DNA of 46,551 nt from an uncultured Mycoplasmatota bacterium (GCA_900543825.1 UQSR01000009.1:1-46551); one strand, 5' to 3'; positions 24,390 to 33,998 are shown, numbered from the stretch's first letter. The notes: generated by a model from the sequence alone, not told the origin. Numbers and translations are program-made.

Positions 24390-25150
24390 TTTCTAATACC
24401 TCTACCATCAACACTTTTCAATATTGCAGCCATATCAATAATGTTATTAGTTTCATCTTTTTGATATTCTTCAATCATTTTAATCATATCATCATTAACA
24501 TTATCATAACCTAATTCTTTAAGATATCCTTTAAACCCATCTTTTAACAAATCAGAATATTCAAAGGTAGGATTATTTTTAGCAATATAACCAAATACCT
24601 TATTAAAAACTTCTTCTCTATATGGAGCATTAATTACATTAGTAGCCGCTAAAATAGCACAACGCATATCAGTTTCTGACTTTTTAGCAGCCTCGGTAAT
24701 ATGCCTTGTTAAATTAGCATAATTAAAGTTAACATATTTTTCACCAGTATCAGGATTATTACCATAAGTTTCAATTATTTTGTTAGATTTATCACCATCT
24801 AATCCCATTAAATCTTCATAATATTTAATTTCTTTTTTTATACCCTGTTTTTCATCTTTAGCTATATTTATTACAACATTATTACTATTAGTAACAACTT
24901 TAGTAGCAATAGTAGCTATTCCAGCAGTAAGAACATTAGTAACAACAAGTAGTGTTACAATTGCTCTTTTAAATTCACTATTTTTTTTCTTCTTTTTACT
25001 ATGACCATATTCATGAACACTTGTAGTATCTTTACTACTACTATTCCATGCTCGATCATAATATTCTTGATTTTCCATTCTTTTGGTTCTAGCATTTTCA
25101 TTAACGAAATTAATAAATACATTATCTAAATCAGAATCATTTCTTTCCAT
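24386..25150 (-). CDS. Hypothetical single-pass membrane protein
   Basis: The protein of 254 residues has a charged N-terminus of about 60 residues with HSKKKKKNSEFKR, one membrane helix (AIVTLLVVTNVLTAGIATIA, about 64-85) and an extracellular alpha-helical region of about 165 residues without recognisable domain. The positive-inside rule puts the N-terminus in the cytoplasm. A promoter lies at 25169-25197 and GAGGTGAG precedes the start. It is co-transcribed with the DUF1292 gene. No family recognised. Confidence 0.75.
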   Translation of the reverse strand: MERNDSDLDNVFINFVNENARTKRMENQEYYDRAWNSSSKDTTSVHEYGHSKKKKKNSEFKRAIVTLLVVTNVLTAGIATIATKVVTNSNNVVINIAKDEKQGIKKEIKYYEDLMGLDGDKSNKIIETYGNNPDTGEKYVNFNYANLTRHITEAAKKSETDMRCAILAATNVINAPYREEVFNKVFGYIAKNNPTFEYSDLLKDGFKGYLKELGYDNVNDDMIKMIEEYQKDETNNIIDMAAILKSVDGRGIRK

Positions 25151-25168
25151 ACACTCACCTCTATTTTA

Positions 25169-25197
25169 AGTATATATTTAAATATAAAATAAGTCAA
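25169..25197 (-). promoter_or_regulatory. Promoter of the minus-strand pair
   Basis: On the minus strand: TTGACT, 17 bases, TATACT. Confidence 0.7.
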
Positions 25198-25261
25198 TTA
25201 TATTTACAAATTTAGCATTTAACATGTAAATATAATATCTATAAAAAATAATAAAAACATA

Positions 25262-25290
25262 TTGTATTTTAAAAAAAAGTATGATAAAAT
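25262..25290 (+). promoter_or_regulatory. sepF promoter
   Basis: TTGTAT (25262-25267), 17 bases, TAAAAT (25285-25290). Confidence 0.55.
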
Positions 25291-25313
25291 TATAGAGAAT
25301 AGGAGAGATATAT

Positions 25314-25706
25314 ATGGCACTAAACAAACTAAAAAAATTCGTAAGCGAGGAAGTAATGAGTGACGAACTAGCAGAAGATGAATACTACGATGCTGAGAAT
25401 GTTACTGTTCCTAATAGTGGTAAAATGATTCTTTTAGAACCTCGTGCTTATTCTGAAAGTCAGCAAATAGCGGACCATTTAAAGAAAAGAAATACTGTTG
25501 TTGTTAACATGAAAAGAGTAACACCCGATCAAGCTAAAAGAATAGTAGATTTTTTAAGTGGCACTGTATATGCAATTGGTGGAGACCTTCAAAAAATAGG
25601 TGGAGGAATATTTTTATGCACACCTAAAAATGTAAATGTTGAAGGAACTATTTCAGAAGAAGAAGAAAAAGGAAAAAAGAAAAACGATATTGACTTAGAA
25701 TGGTAG
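25314..25706 (+). CDS. sepF: Cell division protein SepF
   Basis: The protein of 130 residues shows the SepF core: KMILLEPRAYSESQQIADHL, NTVVVNMKRVTPDQAKRIVDFLSG and GGDLQKIGGGIFLCTPKNV. SepF bundles FtsZ filaments and tethers them to the membrane through an N-terminal amphipathic helix, here MALNKLKKFVSE. AGGAGAGATAT precedes the start. It is followed by divIVA as in many Gram-positives, although the ylm genes usually between them are missing. Confidence 0.95.
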   Translation: MALNKLKKFVSEEVMSDELAEDEYYDAENVTVPNSGKMILLEPRAYSESQQIADHLKKRNTVVVNMKRVTPDQAKRIVDFLSGTVYAIGGDLQKIGGGIFLCTPKNVNVEGTISEEEEKGKKKNDIDLEW

Positions 25707-25726
25707 AAGGCGAAAGGTGACTTTTT

Positions 25727-26161
25727 ATGAAGAGGTTTACTATCGTTAATAACGGATATAATGTCGATGAAGTAAATAGATTTATTGACGTCGTTATTAA
25801 GAGATTAGAAAAATTAAATAGTGATAACGCTCTTATGCAGATGAAAATCTCTTCATTAGAAGAACAACTGCAGAAAAGCAAAAAAGAAGAAGTTAATTTA
25901 GGAGAGGCTATTGTAGCCGCTCAAAAAACAGCAGATAGAATAAAATCTTTAGCTCGCGAAGAATCAAATATGATAGTGGAAGAAGCACGAAATAATGCTA
26001 ATGCTATTGTCCATGAGGCACTTCTAACAGCTGAAAAGACCGAACATGAAGCTATGATTCTAAGAAAAAATATTACTGTATATAAAAATAGAGTAAAAAA
26101 TATAATAAAATCTCAACTAGAAATAGCAGAAGATTTAGATAAATATGATTTAGATAATTAA
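25727..26161 (+). CDS. divIVA: DivIVA-family cell division/polarity protein
   Basis: The protein of 144 residues begins MKRFTIVNNGYNVDEVNRFIDVVIKRLEKL, the variant DivIVA N-terminal membrane-targeting domain, and continues as coiled coil (about 35-140). DivIVA marks curved membrane and recruits division or wall-growth proteins. It starts 20 bases after sepF and is closed by a terminator. It is shorter than B. subtilis DivIVA. Confidence 0.88.
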   Translation: MKRFTIVNNGYNVDEVNRFIDVVIKRLEKLNSDNALMQMKISSLEEQLQKSKKEEVNLGEAIVAAQKTADRIKSLAREESNMIVEEARNNANAIVHEALLTAEKTEHEAMILRKNITVYKNRVKNIIKSQLEIAEDLDKYDLDN

Positions 26162-26162
26162 G

Positions 26163-26183
26163 TACCAATACTGGTATTTTTTT
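26163..26183 (+). terminator. sepF-divIVA terminator
   Basis: Short stem TACCA/TGGTA followed by a run of seven T bases. Confidence 0.65.
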
Positions 26184-26194
26184 CTTTAATGATA

Positions 26195-26223
26195 TTGAAA
26201 AAATAATAAAAAAAAGTTATAAT
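26195..26223 (+). promoter_or_regulatory. Promoter of the vanZ-ybeY-dgkA-cdd operon
   Basis: TTGAAA (26195-26200), 17 bases, TATAAT (26218-26223). Confidence 0.7.
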
Positions 26224-26249
26224 TAATATATGGTGAAAAGGAGGTACTA

Positions 26250-26867
26250 GTGGTGATAAAAAATGTATTTATGGAAGTATTACCAGACGTATGGCCAATG
26301 CTTATAATTATCCTAGTAATAATAGTTAGTCTTAGATTAACATATTTAATAACAAAACATAAAAAATTTCAATTACATAAGGAGATAATTTATCTCTTAG
26401 CAATAATATATTTATTATGTTTGTTCCATGTAGTAACCTTTCAAGATAGTAATTATGGAACATCTAATTTCACACCATTTAAAGAAATATTTAGATATGA
26501 CATAGGTTCACATAAATTTATGCGTAACGTCATGGGAAATATAATATTATTTATCCCATATGGTTTTTTAGCATCATATCTACTTAACAATAAAAAATTT
26601 AGTGTAATAACAATACTTACAGTAATAGCTTCATTGACTATTGAAACTGTTCAATATTATATAGGAAGAGTTTTTGATATAGATGATATTATTCTTAATG
26701 TTATAGGAGGAATAGTAGGATTTCTAGTATTTATAGGTCTAGACGCTATAAGAAGTAAAATAAAAATCTTTAGAAATGATACAGTATTAGATATACTAAT
26801 AATAATCTTTTTAGTATTAATAATAGTATATTCATTTAATATTAATATATTTAGTATATGGGGGTAA
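26250..26867 (+). CDS. VanZ-family membrane protein
   Basis: The protein of 205 residues has about five membrane helices and the VanZ pattern: NFTPFKEIFRY, then MRNVMGNIILFIPYGFL and ETVQYYIGRVFDIDDIILNVIGG. Members include a teicoplanin-resistance accessory protein; the normal role is unclear. The start is one of two adjacent GTG codons (26250 or 26253) after AAAGGAGG. It heads an operon with ybeY, dgkA and cdd. Confidence 0.88.
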   Translation: MVIKNVFMEVLPDVWPMLIIILVIIVSLRLTYLITKHKKFQLHKEIIYLLAIIYLLCLFHVVTFQDSNYGTSNFTPFKEIFRYDIGSHKFMRNVMGNIILFIPYGFLASYLLNNKKFSVITILTVIASLTIETVQYYIGRVFDIDDIILNVIGGIVGFLVFIGLDAIRSKIKIFRNDTVLDILIIIFLVLIIVYSFNINIFSIWG

Positions 26868-26872
26868 TAATC

Positions 26873-27313
26873 ATGTTTGAAATATTTAATGAGACAAATA
26901 AAGAAATAAAAGAAATAAACAAATTACAAGAATATATGGAATTTGTCGTGAAGAAAATGGATTTATCCAACGCTTCATTTAATATAATATTTGTGAGTAA
27001 TGAAGAGATACACAATATTAATAAAGAATATAGAAACGTTGATAGAGTCACAGATGTTATATCATTTGCTCTAGAAGACAATAAAGATATAACTTATGAT
27101 AATTTTAGATTACTAGGTGACATATACATAGCCATTGATGTAGCTTATGAGCAGGCAAAAGAATATAATCACTCAGAAGAAAGAGAAGTATGTTTTCTAG
27201 CAACTCATGGCCTTCTGCATTTATTAGGATATGATCACATGAAAGAAAGTGATGAAAAAATAATGTTTGGAAAACAGGAGGAACTATTAAATGCCTACGA
27301 GATCAAAAGATAA
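26873..27313 (+). CDS. ybeY: Endoribonuclease YbeY
   Basis: ATG 26873 follows GGGGG; the product has 146 residues, the usual length. The zinc motif HGLLHLLGYDHMKESDE (H-G-x-L-H-L-x-G-Y-D-H) and the strand NKEYRNVDRVTDVISFAL are diagnostic. YbeY takes part in 16S rRNA 3' maturation and ribosome quality control. It overlaps dgkA by 23 bases. Confidence 0.96.
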   Translation: MFEIFNETNKEIKEINKLQEYMEFVVKKMDLSNASFNIIFVSNEEIHNINKEYRNVDRVTDVISFALEDNKDITYDNFRLLGDIYIAIDVAYEQAKEYNHSEEREVCFLATHGLLHLLGYDHMKESDEKIMFGKQEELLNAYEIKR

Positions 27314-27674
27314 AAGAAGTTTTTTAACTAGTTTCATGGATTGTATTAATGGTTTAGAATTTGTCATTACAAATGAGGAAAATTTTAGGCGTGAAATAAT
27401 TATTGGTATCATAACTCTAATTTTATCATATATATTAAAAATATCTCAAACAGAATATATTATAGTTCTAATCATGATAGCATTAGTATTAACTAGTGAA
27501 GTAATAAATACCGCAATTGAAAAAACTGTTGATTTATATACCAATAAATATAATGAAACAGCAAAGATAGCTAAAGATGTATCTGCATTTGCAGTACTTC
27601 TAATGTCCATATTTGCATTAATAATAGGCATTATAATATTTGGCAGTAAAATAATAAATATCATAGGAGGATAA
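27291..27674 (+). CDS. dgkA: Diacylglycerol/undecaprenol kinase family protein
   Basis: The protein of 127 residues has the DgkA motif TNEENFRREI, three membrane helices, and SEVINTAIEKTVDLY (E-x-x-N-T-A-I-E). The Gram-positive type phosphorylates undecaprenol for wall carrier-lipid recycling. ACAGGAGGAAC precedes the start within ybeY. The ybeY-dgkA-cdd-era order is typical for Bacillota. Confidence 0.95.
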   Translation: MPTRSKDKRSFLTSFMDCINGLEFVITNEENFRREIIIGIITLILSYILKISQTEYIIVLIMIALVLTSEVINTAIEKTVDLYTNKYNETAKIAKDVSAFAVLLMSIFALIIGIIIFGSKIINIIGG

Positions 27675-27675
27675 T

Positions 27676-28062
27676 ATGGAGGAAAGTTTAAAAAGATTAT
27701 TAAAAAATAGCTATAGTCCTTATTCAGGATTTAGAGTAGCATCAATATGCTTAATGAAAGATGGAAAAAGCTTCGGTGGCGTAAATGTAGAAAATGCCTC
27801 TTATGGAGCAACAATATGTGCCGAAAGAGTAGCCATTACATCCGCTATTGCCAGTGGATATACAAAAGGAGATTTTAGCAAATTATATGTTATGTGTGAC
27901 AGTAGTAGAATAGCTTCAAGTTGCTTTATCTGCAGGCAAGTAATAAATGAATTTTTTGATAAAGACTGTGAAGTAATATTATATAGTAATGATGGCGAAA
28001 AAGAAATATATACAGTAAGAGAATTGTGCCCATATCCATTTGGAAGCTCTGATTTAAATTAA
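27676..28062 (+). CDS. cdd: Cytidine deaminase
   Basis: The protein of 128 residues has the zinc site in GATICAERVAITSAIASG (C-A-E) and SSCFICRQVINEF (C-x-x-C), and opens with SYSPYSGFRVAS. It deaminates cytidine and deoxycytidine for pyrimidine salvage. Its final part YPFGSSDLN is normal. It starts one base after dgkA, with GGAGGATAAT as ribosome binding site. Confidence 0.96.
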   Translation: MEESLKRLLKNSYSPYSGFRVASICLMKDGKSFGGVNVENASYGATICAERVAITSAIASGYTKGDFSKLYVMCDSSRIASSCFICRQVINEFFDKDCEVILYSNDGEKEIYTVRELCPYPFGSSDLN

Positions 28063-28078
28063 ATAATTAAATTCAAAA

Positions 28079-28101
28079 CATCTAATAATAGATGCTTTTT
28101 T
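28079..28101 (+). terminator. cdd terminator
   Basis: CATCTA, loop ATAA, TAGATG, then CTTTTTT. Confidence 0.75.
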
Positions 28102-28102
28102 C

Positions 28103-28131
28103 TTGTTTATTTATTTCTAATATGATACAAT
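28103..28131 (+). promoter_or_regulatory. era promoter
   Basis: TTGTTT (28103-28108), 17 bases, TACAAT (28126-28131). Confidence 0.6.
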
Positions 28132-28155
28132 AAAAAAGGAAAGAAGGGAACTAAT

Positions 28156-29052
28156 ATGAAAAGCGGATTCGTAAGTTTTATAGGAAGACCAAACGTTGGA
28201 AAAAGTACATTATTAAATAGTATATTAGGTAAAAAAGTGGCTATCACTTCAGAAAAACCACAGACAACAAGAAACATGATTCAAGGTATATATAATGATG
28301 AAGATACTCAAATTGTTTTTGTAGACACACCTGGTATTCATAAACCACAGAATAAATTAGGAAAAGTATTAAACAAACAAGCTTATTTTACAATCAATGA
28401 TGTGGATATAGTAGTAATGGTAGTGGATATTACAGAAAAAATAGGTAAGGGAGACAACTTCGTTATAGATATTTTAAAGAACTTAGATGAAGATAAACCA
28501 GTATTCTTAGTAATAAATAAGATAGATAAATTACCGCGAGAAGAGATATTAAAAAAGATAGATGAATATCAAAAATTATTTAACTTTACAGAAATAATTC
28601 CTGTATCTGCTAGAAAAAAAGACAACGTAGATAGACTAATTGAAGTATTAAAAAAATATTTACCAGATAATATAAAGTACTTTGATGATACTACTGTTAC
28701 TAGTAGTTCACCATCATTTATCATATCAGAATTCATAAGAGAAAAAGTATTAGACCTAACTGAAGAAGAAATACCACATTCAGTAACTTGTATAGTAGAA
28801 GAACTATCAGAAGATAACAAAATGATGACCATCGGTGCCACAATTATCGTTGATAGAGAAAATCTGAAAAAAATAATAATAGGAAAAAATGGTAGTAAAA
28901 TAAAAGAAATAGGTACTAGAGCCAGAAAAGACATAGAAGCCTATTTCAATAAAAAAGTATATTTAGATTTATTTGTTAAAGTAGTACCAAAGTGGCGAGA
29001 TAAAGAAAAATTTCTAAATATGATAGGATACAAAGATTTTTTGAATAAATAA
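28156..29052 (+). CDS. era: GTPase Era
   Basis: The protein of 298 residues is complete. The GTPase motifs are GRPNVGKSTLLN (G1), DTPGIH (G3), NKIDKL (G4) and SARKKDNV (G5); the C-terminal KH domain has IIGKNGSKIKEIGTRARKDIE. Era binds the 3' end of 16S rRNA and aids small-subunit maturation. AAGAAGGGAACTAAT precedes the start. Confidence 0.98.
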   Translation: MKSGFVSFIGRPNVGKSTLLNSILGKKVAITSEKPQTTRNMIQGIYNDEDTQIVFVDTPGIHKPQNKLGKVLNKQAYFTINDVDIVVMVVDITEKIGKGDNFVIDILKNLDEDKPVFLVINKIDKLPREEILKKIDEYQKLFNFTEIIPVSARKKDNVDRLIEVLKKYLPDNIKYFDDTTVTSSSPSFIISEFIREKVLDLTEEEIPHSVTCIVEELSEDNKMMTIGATIIVDRENLKKIIIGKNGSKIKEIGTRARKDIEAYFNKKVYLDLFVKVVPKWRDKEKFLNMIGYKDFLNK

Positions 29053-29088
29053 TAGTAGATAATCCCAATATATAATTAGGGTGATAAA

Positions 29089-29181
29089 ATGAATAAAGAA
29101 GATCTTTGGCTATTATTTAAAAAAACAGGAAAAATAGAATACTATTTAAAATATAAAAGTCTTTGTAAAAAAGAGGGATAA
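29089..29181 (+). CDS. YqzL-like small protein
   Basis: A frame of 30 residues, too short for most gene finders, starts after TAGGGTGATAAA. It reads MNKEDLWLLFKKTGKIEYYL and ends KYKSLCKKEG, matching the W-x-L-F-x-x-T-G-x-I-x-x-Y-L pattern of YqzL proteins, which sit between era and recO in many Bacillota. Function unknown. It ends one base before recO, so it is part of that operon. Confidence 0.8.
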   Translation: MNKEDLWLLFKKTGKIEYYLKYKSLCKKEG

Positions 29182-29182
29182 T

Positions 29183-29905
29183 ATGTACAAAAAAATAGAA
29201 GGCATTATAATAAGTGAATATCCTATTGAAGAATCAAGTAAAATAATAAATATATTTACTACTGATGGAATAGTAGGAGTAGTAGCAAAAGGAGCAAAAA
29301 AAATTAAAAGTCCATTCTTTGCCACTACAAACAAATTATGTTATGGAATATTTGATATTGTATATAAAGAAAATGGACTATCAAGGCTAAAAGAAGCCAG
29401 TATAAGTAATGATTATCGAAACATAAAGAAAGATATAAAAAAAATATCATATGCAACATATATAACAGAACTAGCTACTCAAGTATATAAACATGAGAAC
29501 AGAAAAGACATATTAGAATTATATATATCATGTTTAAATAAAATAGAAGAAGGTTATGATGCATTAGTAATAAGTAATATTCTAAAATTAAAACTATTAG
29601 ATTATCTTGGAATAAAACCAGTAATCGATAGATGTGTAGAATGCGGTAATACCACTGATATAATAACTATATCAAGCTATTTAGGGGGTTATGTATGTTC
29701 TAATTGCTATAAGAATGAAAAAATAGTATCTCCCAAAACAATAAGTTTAATAAGAATGCTATATTATGTCGATGTATCAAAAATAACCAAATTAGAAATA
29801 TCAGAAAAAATAAAAAAAGAAATCGATGATTTCACTAACGATTACTATGATCGTTATTCAGGAATATATTTAAAAAGTAAAATATTATTAGAAGGAATTA
29901 AATAA
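29183..29905 (+). CDS. recO: DNA repair protein RecO
   Basis: The protein of 240 residues has the N-terminal OB fold (KIEGIIISEYPIEESSKIINIFT, GVVAKGAKKIKSP) and the zinc-binding region RCVECGNT plus GGYVCSNCY. RecO loads RecA on SSB-coated single-stranded DNA. AAGAGGG precedes the start and the YqzL gene stops just before it. Confidence 0.93.
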   Translation: MYKKIEGIIISEYPIEESSKIINIFTTDGIVGVVAKGAKKIKSPFFATTNKLCYGIFDIVYKENGLSRLKEASISNDYRNIKKDIKKISYATYITELATQVYKHENRKDILELYISCLNKIEEGYDALVISNILKLKLLDYLGIKPVIDRCVECGNTTDIITISSYLGGYVCSNCYKNEKIVSPKTISLIRMLYYVDVSKITKLEISEKIKKEIDDFTNDYYDRYSGIYLKSKILLEGIK

Positions 29906-29925
29906 AATATATTAGAGGTGAATCT

Positions 29926-30333
29926 ATGAATTCATTAAAATATATAATAATTCCTTTTTTTATTGCCATTCTTTCTCAAATAGTTAAAACAATTATAGAA
30001 ACAATCAAATATAAAAAAATAAACATATCAAGACTATTTGATGGTATGGGTGGTATGCCAAGCACCCATTCTGCTTTAGTGGCAAGTATTACTACATTAA
30101 TATATTTAAATTATGGTATAACATCATCATTATTTAGTATTTCTTTAATATTTTCATTAATAGTAATTTATGATTCAATGGGAATAAGATATGAAAGTGG
30201 AAAACAAGCAGAAGTAATAAATAATACCCTAGGAACCAATTTAAAAGAACCATTAGGCCACAAACCAATAGAAACATTAATAGGTGTATTATTTGGTATA
30301 GTATTATCAATCATATTAAACAAAATTAAATAG
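29926..30333 (+). CDS. DUF212 (YuiD-like) membrane protein
   Basis: The protein of 135 residues has three or four membrane segments and the family core RLFDGMGGMPSTHSALVASIT, then DSMGIRYESGKQAEVIN and GHKPIETLIGVLFG. The family resembles the acid phosphatase/vanadium haloperoxidase fold (PSTHS motif). The substrate is probably a lipid phosphate but unproven. GAGGTGAATC precedes the start. Confidence 0.9.
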   Translation: MNSLKYIIIPFFIAILSQIVKTIIETIKYKKINISRLFDGMGGMPSTHSALVASITTLIYLNYGITSSLFSISLIFSLIVIYDSMGIRYESGKQAEVINNTLGTNLKEPLGHKPIETLIGVLFGIVLSIILNKIK

Positions 30334-30360
30334 CAGGTAAAAATATACCTACTATTTTTT
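30332..30360. terminator. Bidirectional terminator
   Basis: AGCAGGTA pairs with TATACCTACT, with T-rich sequence on the right and A-rich on the left. It separates two convergent genes. Confidence 0.65.
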
Positions 30361-31542
30361 TAAATTATTAATAATTTTAATAATATGATATAACCATTTA
30401 TTAATAATAAGATCATAATTGCCTAGACATTCATATACCTTGCCACCAAATCCCATTTTAAATAAATAGTCGCCATCTTTTTTATCCATACTTTTAATAT
30501 TACCAAAGTTAAATATTTTATATCCCAAAGTAAGATATTTCTTAATAATTTCCCATTTAATTAAATGAGAAGAGTAAAAACCTTTAAGTTCTTCATTAAA
30601 AGCCTCATCCATAAAATATATCTCACGATTATTTTTAATAATTAATATAGCACCGATTATTACACTTTCTGGATATTTAGTATAAATATTAGTGGCCTTA
30701 ATAATTTCATTATTATATTTAGAAATAAGCCTATCAGATTCCATTTTCTTATTTACCAAAGCATCACTCTTTTTAGCCCTAGCATTTTGCATAATTTGAC
30801 TCAAATTATAATTTCTTTCTTCCTCTTTCTTCAAAAGAAAACGATAATTATTAATATATTGTTCAGGATTAATCTTAGCAAAATAAATTTCAGATGAATT
30901 AACATCACCATTAAAGTTATCAATAATTTTCTTAATTTCTTCATTGTTTAATTTATTATTAAGATTAAGCAATGTATCAATACTATTATTATCATCTTTA
31001 TATATGGTAATAGATCTTTGAAGAGCTAATTTAATATTCCTTTTAGTATTAGAATTAAACATTTTATAAGTTTCATCAGGAGTCTTTTCAGTTTCTAAAA
31101 CAACTTTTCTTTCACTTGCTCTATTAGTTTTAACAAAAGAAAGCTCATCTAGCAATTTAATAATATTAGTATCAAAATAAATAACTTGTCCTTTTTTATC
31201 AAACATTTTATATGTAGTTTTATTATCAGTAGTTAAATAAACAAATTTCTTTTCTTTTAAATAATTTTTAAGACTAGTAATAAAATCTCTGAATAAATTA
31301 TCATTATCATAATCAATAAGAAAACCTCCAGGAACATATCCCACTTTAAATTTAAGAACACTTCTTTCAAGTAATAAAACAGCTCCCATAATAGTATTAT
31401 CATTTTCGTTAATAAACCCTAAAAATAATCTATTATAGTTGTTCATAATATTAGCATACTCTATAGTTTGAAAATAATTTCTAGAACTATGTAACTTAGA
31501 ATAATTCTTAAATTGTGTTTCTGTTAATTCAATAATTTTCAT
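30352..31542 (-). CDS. FemAB/MurM-type aminoacyltransferase
   Basis: The protein of 396 residues fits the Fem family that adds amino acids from tRNA to lipid II, building peptidoglycan cross-bridges. Visible marks are the opening RNYFQTIEYANIM, KVGYVPGGFLIDY, the helical-arm coiled coil around residues 230-275 (KKEEERNYNLSQIMQNARAKK) and the end YKIFNFGNIKSMDKKDGDYLFKMGFGG. It shows that the organism makes a bridged cell wall. It is a single-gene unit with a TATAAT-like -10 upstream. Confidence 0.9.
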   Translation of the reverse strand: MKIIELTETQFKNYSKLHSSRNYFQTIEYANIMNNYNRLFLGFINENDNTIMGAVLLLERSVLKFKVGYVPGGFLIDYDNDNLFRDFITSLKNYLKEKKFVYLTTDNKTTYKMFDKKGQVIYFDTNIIKLLDELSFVKTNRASERKVVLETEKTPDETYKMFNSNTKRNIKLALQRSITIYKDDNNSIDTLLNLNNKLNNEEIKKIIDNFNGDVNSSEIYFAKINPEQYINNYRFLLKKEEERNYNLSQIMQNARAKKSDALVNKKMESDRLISKYNNEIIKATNIYTKYPESVIIGAILIIKNNREIYFMDEAFNEELKGFYSSHLIKWEIIKKYLTLGYKIFNFGNIKSMDKKDGDYLFKMGFGGKVYECLGNYDLIINKWLYHIIKIINNLKK

Positions 31543-31656
31543 AAAATCACTCCAATAAACATTATATCATATAAAACATCAAAAAAACAATAAAACACTA
31601 TTAATATTTTATAAATTATGATATACTAAATATAGATAAAATAGAAGGTGAACGTT

Positions 31657-33990
31657 ATGAAACTATCAAAAAAAGAATTAAAAGCATTAGATGGTTATTT
31701 TAGATGTGCCAATTACTTAGCAGTAGGACAACTATATTTAGTTGATAACCCTTTGTTAACTACTCCTCTTGAATGGAAGGATGTCAAGAAAAAAATAGTA
31801 GGCCATTGGGGCACAGTTCCAGGTCAGAATTTTATCTATGCCCATTTAAATAGAATAATAAAAAATAATGATTTAAATATGATATATATTTCAGGACCAG
31901 GTCATGGAGGCAATAGCCAAATAGCTAATACATATATTGAAGGTACATATTCTGATATATATAAAGACATAACCGAAGACAAAGAAGGATTAAAAAAACT
32001 ATTCAAACAATTCTCTTTTCCAGGAGGAACATCATCTCACGCAGCACCAGAAGTACCAGGAAGTATCAATGAAGGTGGTGAACTAGGCTATAGCTTATCA
32101 CATGCCTTCGGTGCCGTTTTTGATAATCCAGATTTAATAGCAGCCTGTGTAGTAGGGGATGGTGAAGCAGAAACAGGACCACTTGCAACAAGTTGGCATT
32201 CTAATAAATTTTTAAACCCAAAAGTAGATGGTGCAGTACTTCCAATATTACATTTAAATGGATATAAAATAAGCAATCCAACAATATTATCCAGAATAAG
32301 TGAAGATGAATTATTATCACTATTTTGGGGTTATGGCTGGAATCCATATTTAGTAGAAGCTCCAACCACTATTGAACTACATAAAAAAATGGCAAGTACA
32401 TTAGATAAAATAATTAAAGATATAAAAAAAATCCAATATAATGCTAGATATAACAACAAAGTAGAACGTGTAAGATGGCCAATGATAATTTTAAAAACAC
32501 CTAAAGGATGGACTGGACCTAAGTATATTGAAGGCAAAAAAATAGAAGGAACTTTCAGAAGTCATCAAGTACCAATACCACTAGAAAATGATGAAGAATT
32601 AAGACAACTAGAAAAATGGCTAAAAAGCTATCATCCTGAAGAATTATTTGATGAAAATGGAAAAATTAAACCATATATTAAATCTATTGTACCATATAAC
32701 AGAATGGGAGCAAGTCCATATGCTAATGGCGGAAGATTACTAAAAGAATTAAAAGTTCCAAATATTGAAAAATATAAAGTAGATGTAACACATCCAGGCT
32801 GTATTGAAAAAGAAGATATGCGTGTTCTAGGAGAATTTATTCGTGATATCATTAAAGAAAATCCAGATAACTTTAGAGCTTTTGGACCAGACGAAACAAT
32901 GAGCAATAGATTATCACATCTATTTGATACAACATCTAGAGTATGGTATTTAAATAGAAAGAAAGATGATGAATACTTATCACCAGATGGTCGAGTAATG
33001 GATTCATATTTAAGTGAACATACATGTGAAGGATGGCTTGAAGGATATATATTAACCGGTAGACATGGCTTCTTCGCTTCATATGAAGCCTTCATTCGTA
33101 TAGTAGATTCTATGGCTAGTCAACATGCCAAATGGCTTAAAGTATCCAAAGAACTACCATGGCGTAAAGAGATAGCATCACTAAATTATATATTAACATC
33201 AAATGTTTGGCAGCAAGATCACAATGGATATACTCATCAAGATCCTGGCTTTATAGACCATTTAGCTAACAAAAAAGCCGACATAGTAAGAGTATATTTA
33301 CCTCCTGATGCCAATTGCTTATTATCTTGCTTTGACCATGTTATTAAAACAAAAAATTATATAAACGTAATTGTAGCATCAAAACATATGCGTCCTCAAT
33401 GGTTATCTATGGAAGAAGCCAAAGAACATTGTGCTAAAGGAATATCAAAATGGGAATTTGCTAGTAATGATAAAAAAGGAGTAGACATTGTATTAGTCTC
33501 AATAGGTGATGCCCCAACATTAGAAAATATGGCAGCGGTAAAAATAATAAGAGAATATTTACCAGATATCAAAATAAGATTTATAAATGTCGTAGATTTA
33601 ATGAAACTACAGCCAAATACTATGCATCCACATGGCTTAACAAATGCCGAATACAATAAACTATTTACTAAAGATAAACCAATAATATTCAATTATCATG
33701 GATATCCAACATTAATACATGAATTTACTTATGAAAGAGAAAATAAAAATATTTCAGTTCATGGTTACTTAGAAGAAGGAACAATAACAACTGCCTTTGA
33801 CATGCGAGTAAAAAACAAAATAGACAGATATCATATAGTTATAGATATAATAAACCATCTAGATATATCTAAAACCCAAGAAGGCAAAAAAATAATAAAA
33901 TTAATGGAAGAAAAATTAAAATATCATGATAAATATATAAAAGAATATGGTATAGATACAGAAGAAATAAGGAATTTTAAATGGGAGTGA
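31657..33990 (+). CDS. xfp: Xylulose-5-phosphate/fructose-6-phosphate phosphoketolase
   Basis: I start at ATG 31657 after GAAGGTGA; the product of 777 residues is normal. Key parts are HWGTVPGQNFIYAHLNR, SGPGHGG, FPGGTSSHAAPEVPGSINEGGELGYSL, VVGDGEAETGPLATSWH (thiamine diphosphate binding) and EHTCEGWLEGYILTGRHG. The enzyme splits xylulose 5-phosphate or fructose 6-phosphate into acetyl phosphate plus a shorter sugar phosphate, pointing to a heterofermentative sugar pathway. It ends in TGA, which shows that TGA is a stop here. Confidence 0.97.
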   Translation: MKLSKKELKALDGYFRCANYLAVGQLYLVDNPLLTTPLEWKDVKKKIVGHWGTVPGQNFIYAHLNRIIKNNDLNMIYISGPGHGGNSQIANTYIEGTYSDIYKDITEDKEGLKKLFKQFSFPGGTSSHAAPEVPGSINEGGELGYSLSHAFGAVFDNPDLIAACVVGDGEAETGPLATSWHSNKFLNPKVDGAVLPILHLNGYKISNPTILSRISEDELLSLFWGYGWNPYLVEAPTTIELHKKMASTLDKIIKDIKKIQYNARYNNKVERVRWPMIILKTPKGWTGPKYIEGKKIEGTFRSHQVPIPLENDEELRQLEKWLKSYHPEELFDENGKIKPYIKSIVPYNRMGASPYANGGRLLKELKVPNIEKYKVDVTHPGCIEKEDMRVLGEFIRDIIKENPDNFRAFGPDETMSNRLSHLFDTTSRVWYLNRKKDDEYLSPDGRVMDSYLSEHTCEGWLEGYILTGRHGFFASYEAFIRIVDSMASQHAKWLKVSKELPWRKEIASLNYILTSNVWQQDHNGYTHQDPGFIDHLANKKADIVRVYLPPDANCLLSCFDHVIKTKNYINVIVASKHMRPQWLSMEEAKEHCAKGISKWEFASNDKKGVDIVLVSIGDAPTLENMAAVKIIREYLPDIKIRFINVVDLMKLQPNTMHPHGLTNAEYNKLFTKDKPIIFNYHGYPTLIHEFTYERENKNISVHGYLEEGTITTAFDMRVKNKIDRYHIVIDIINHLDISKTQEGKKIIKLMEEKLKYHDKYIKEYGIDTEEIRNFKWE

Positions 33991-33998
33991 GGTAAGAA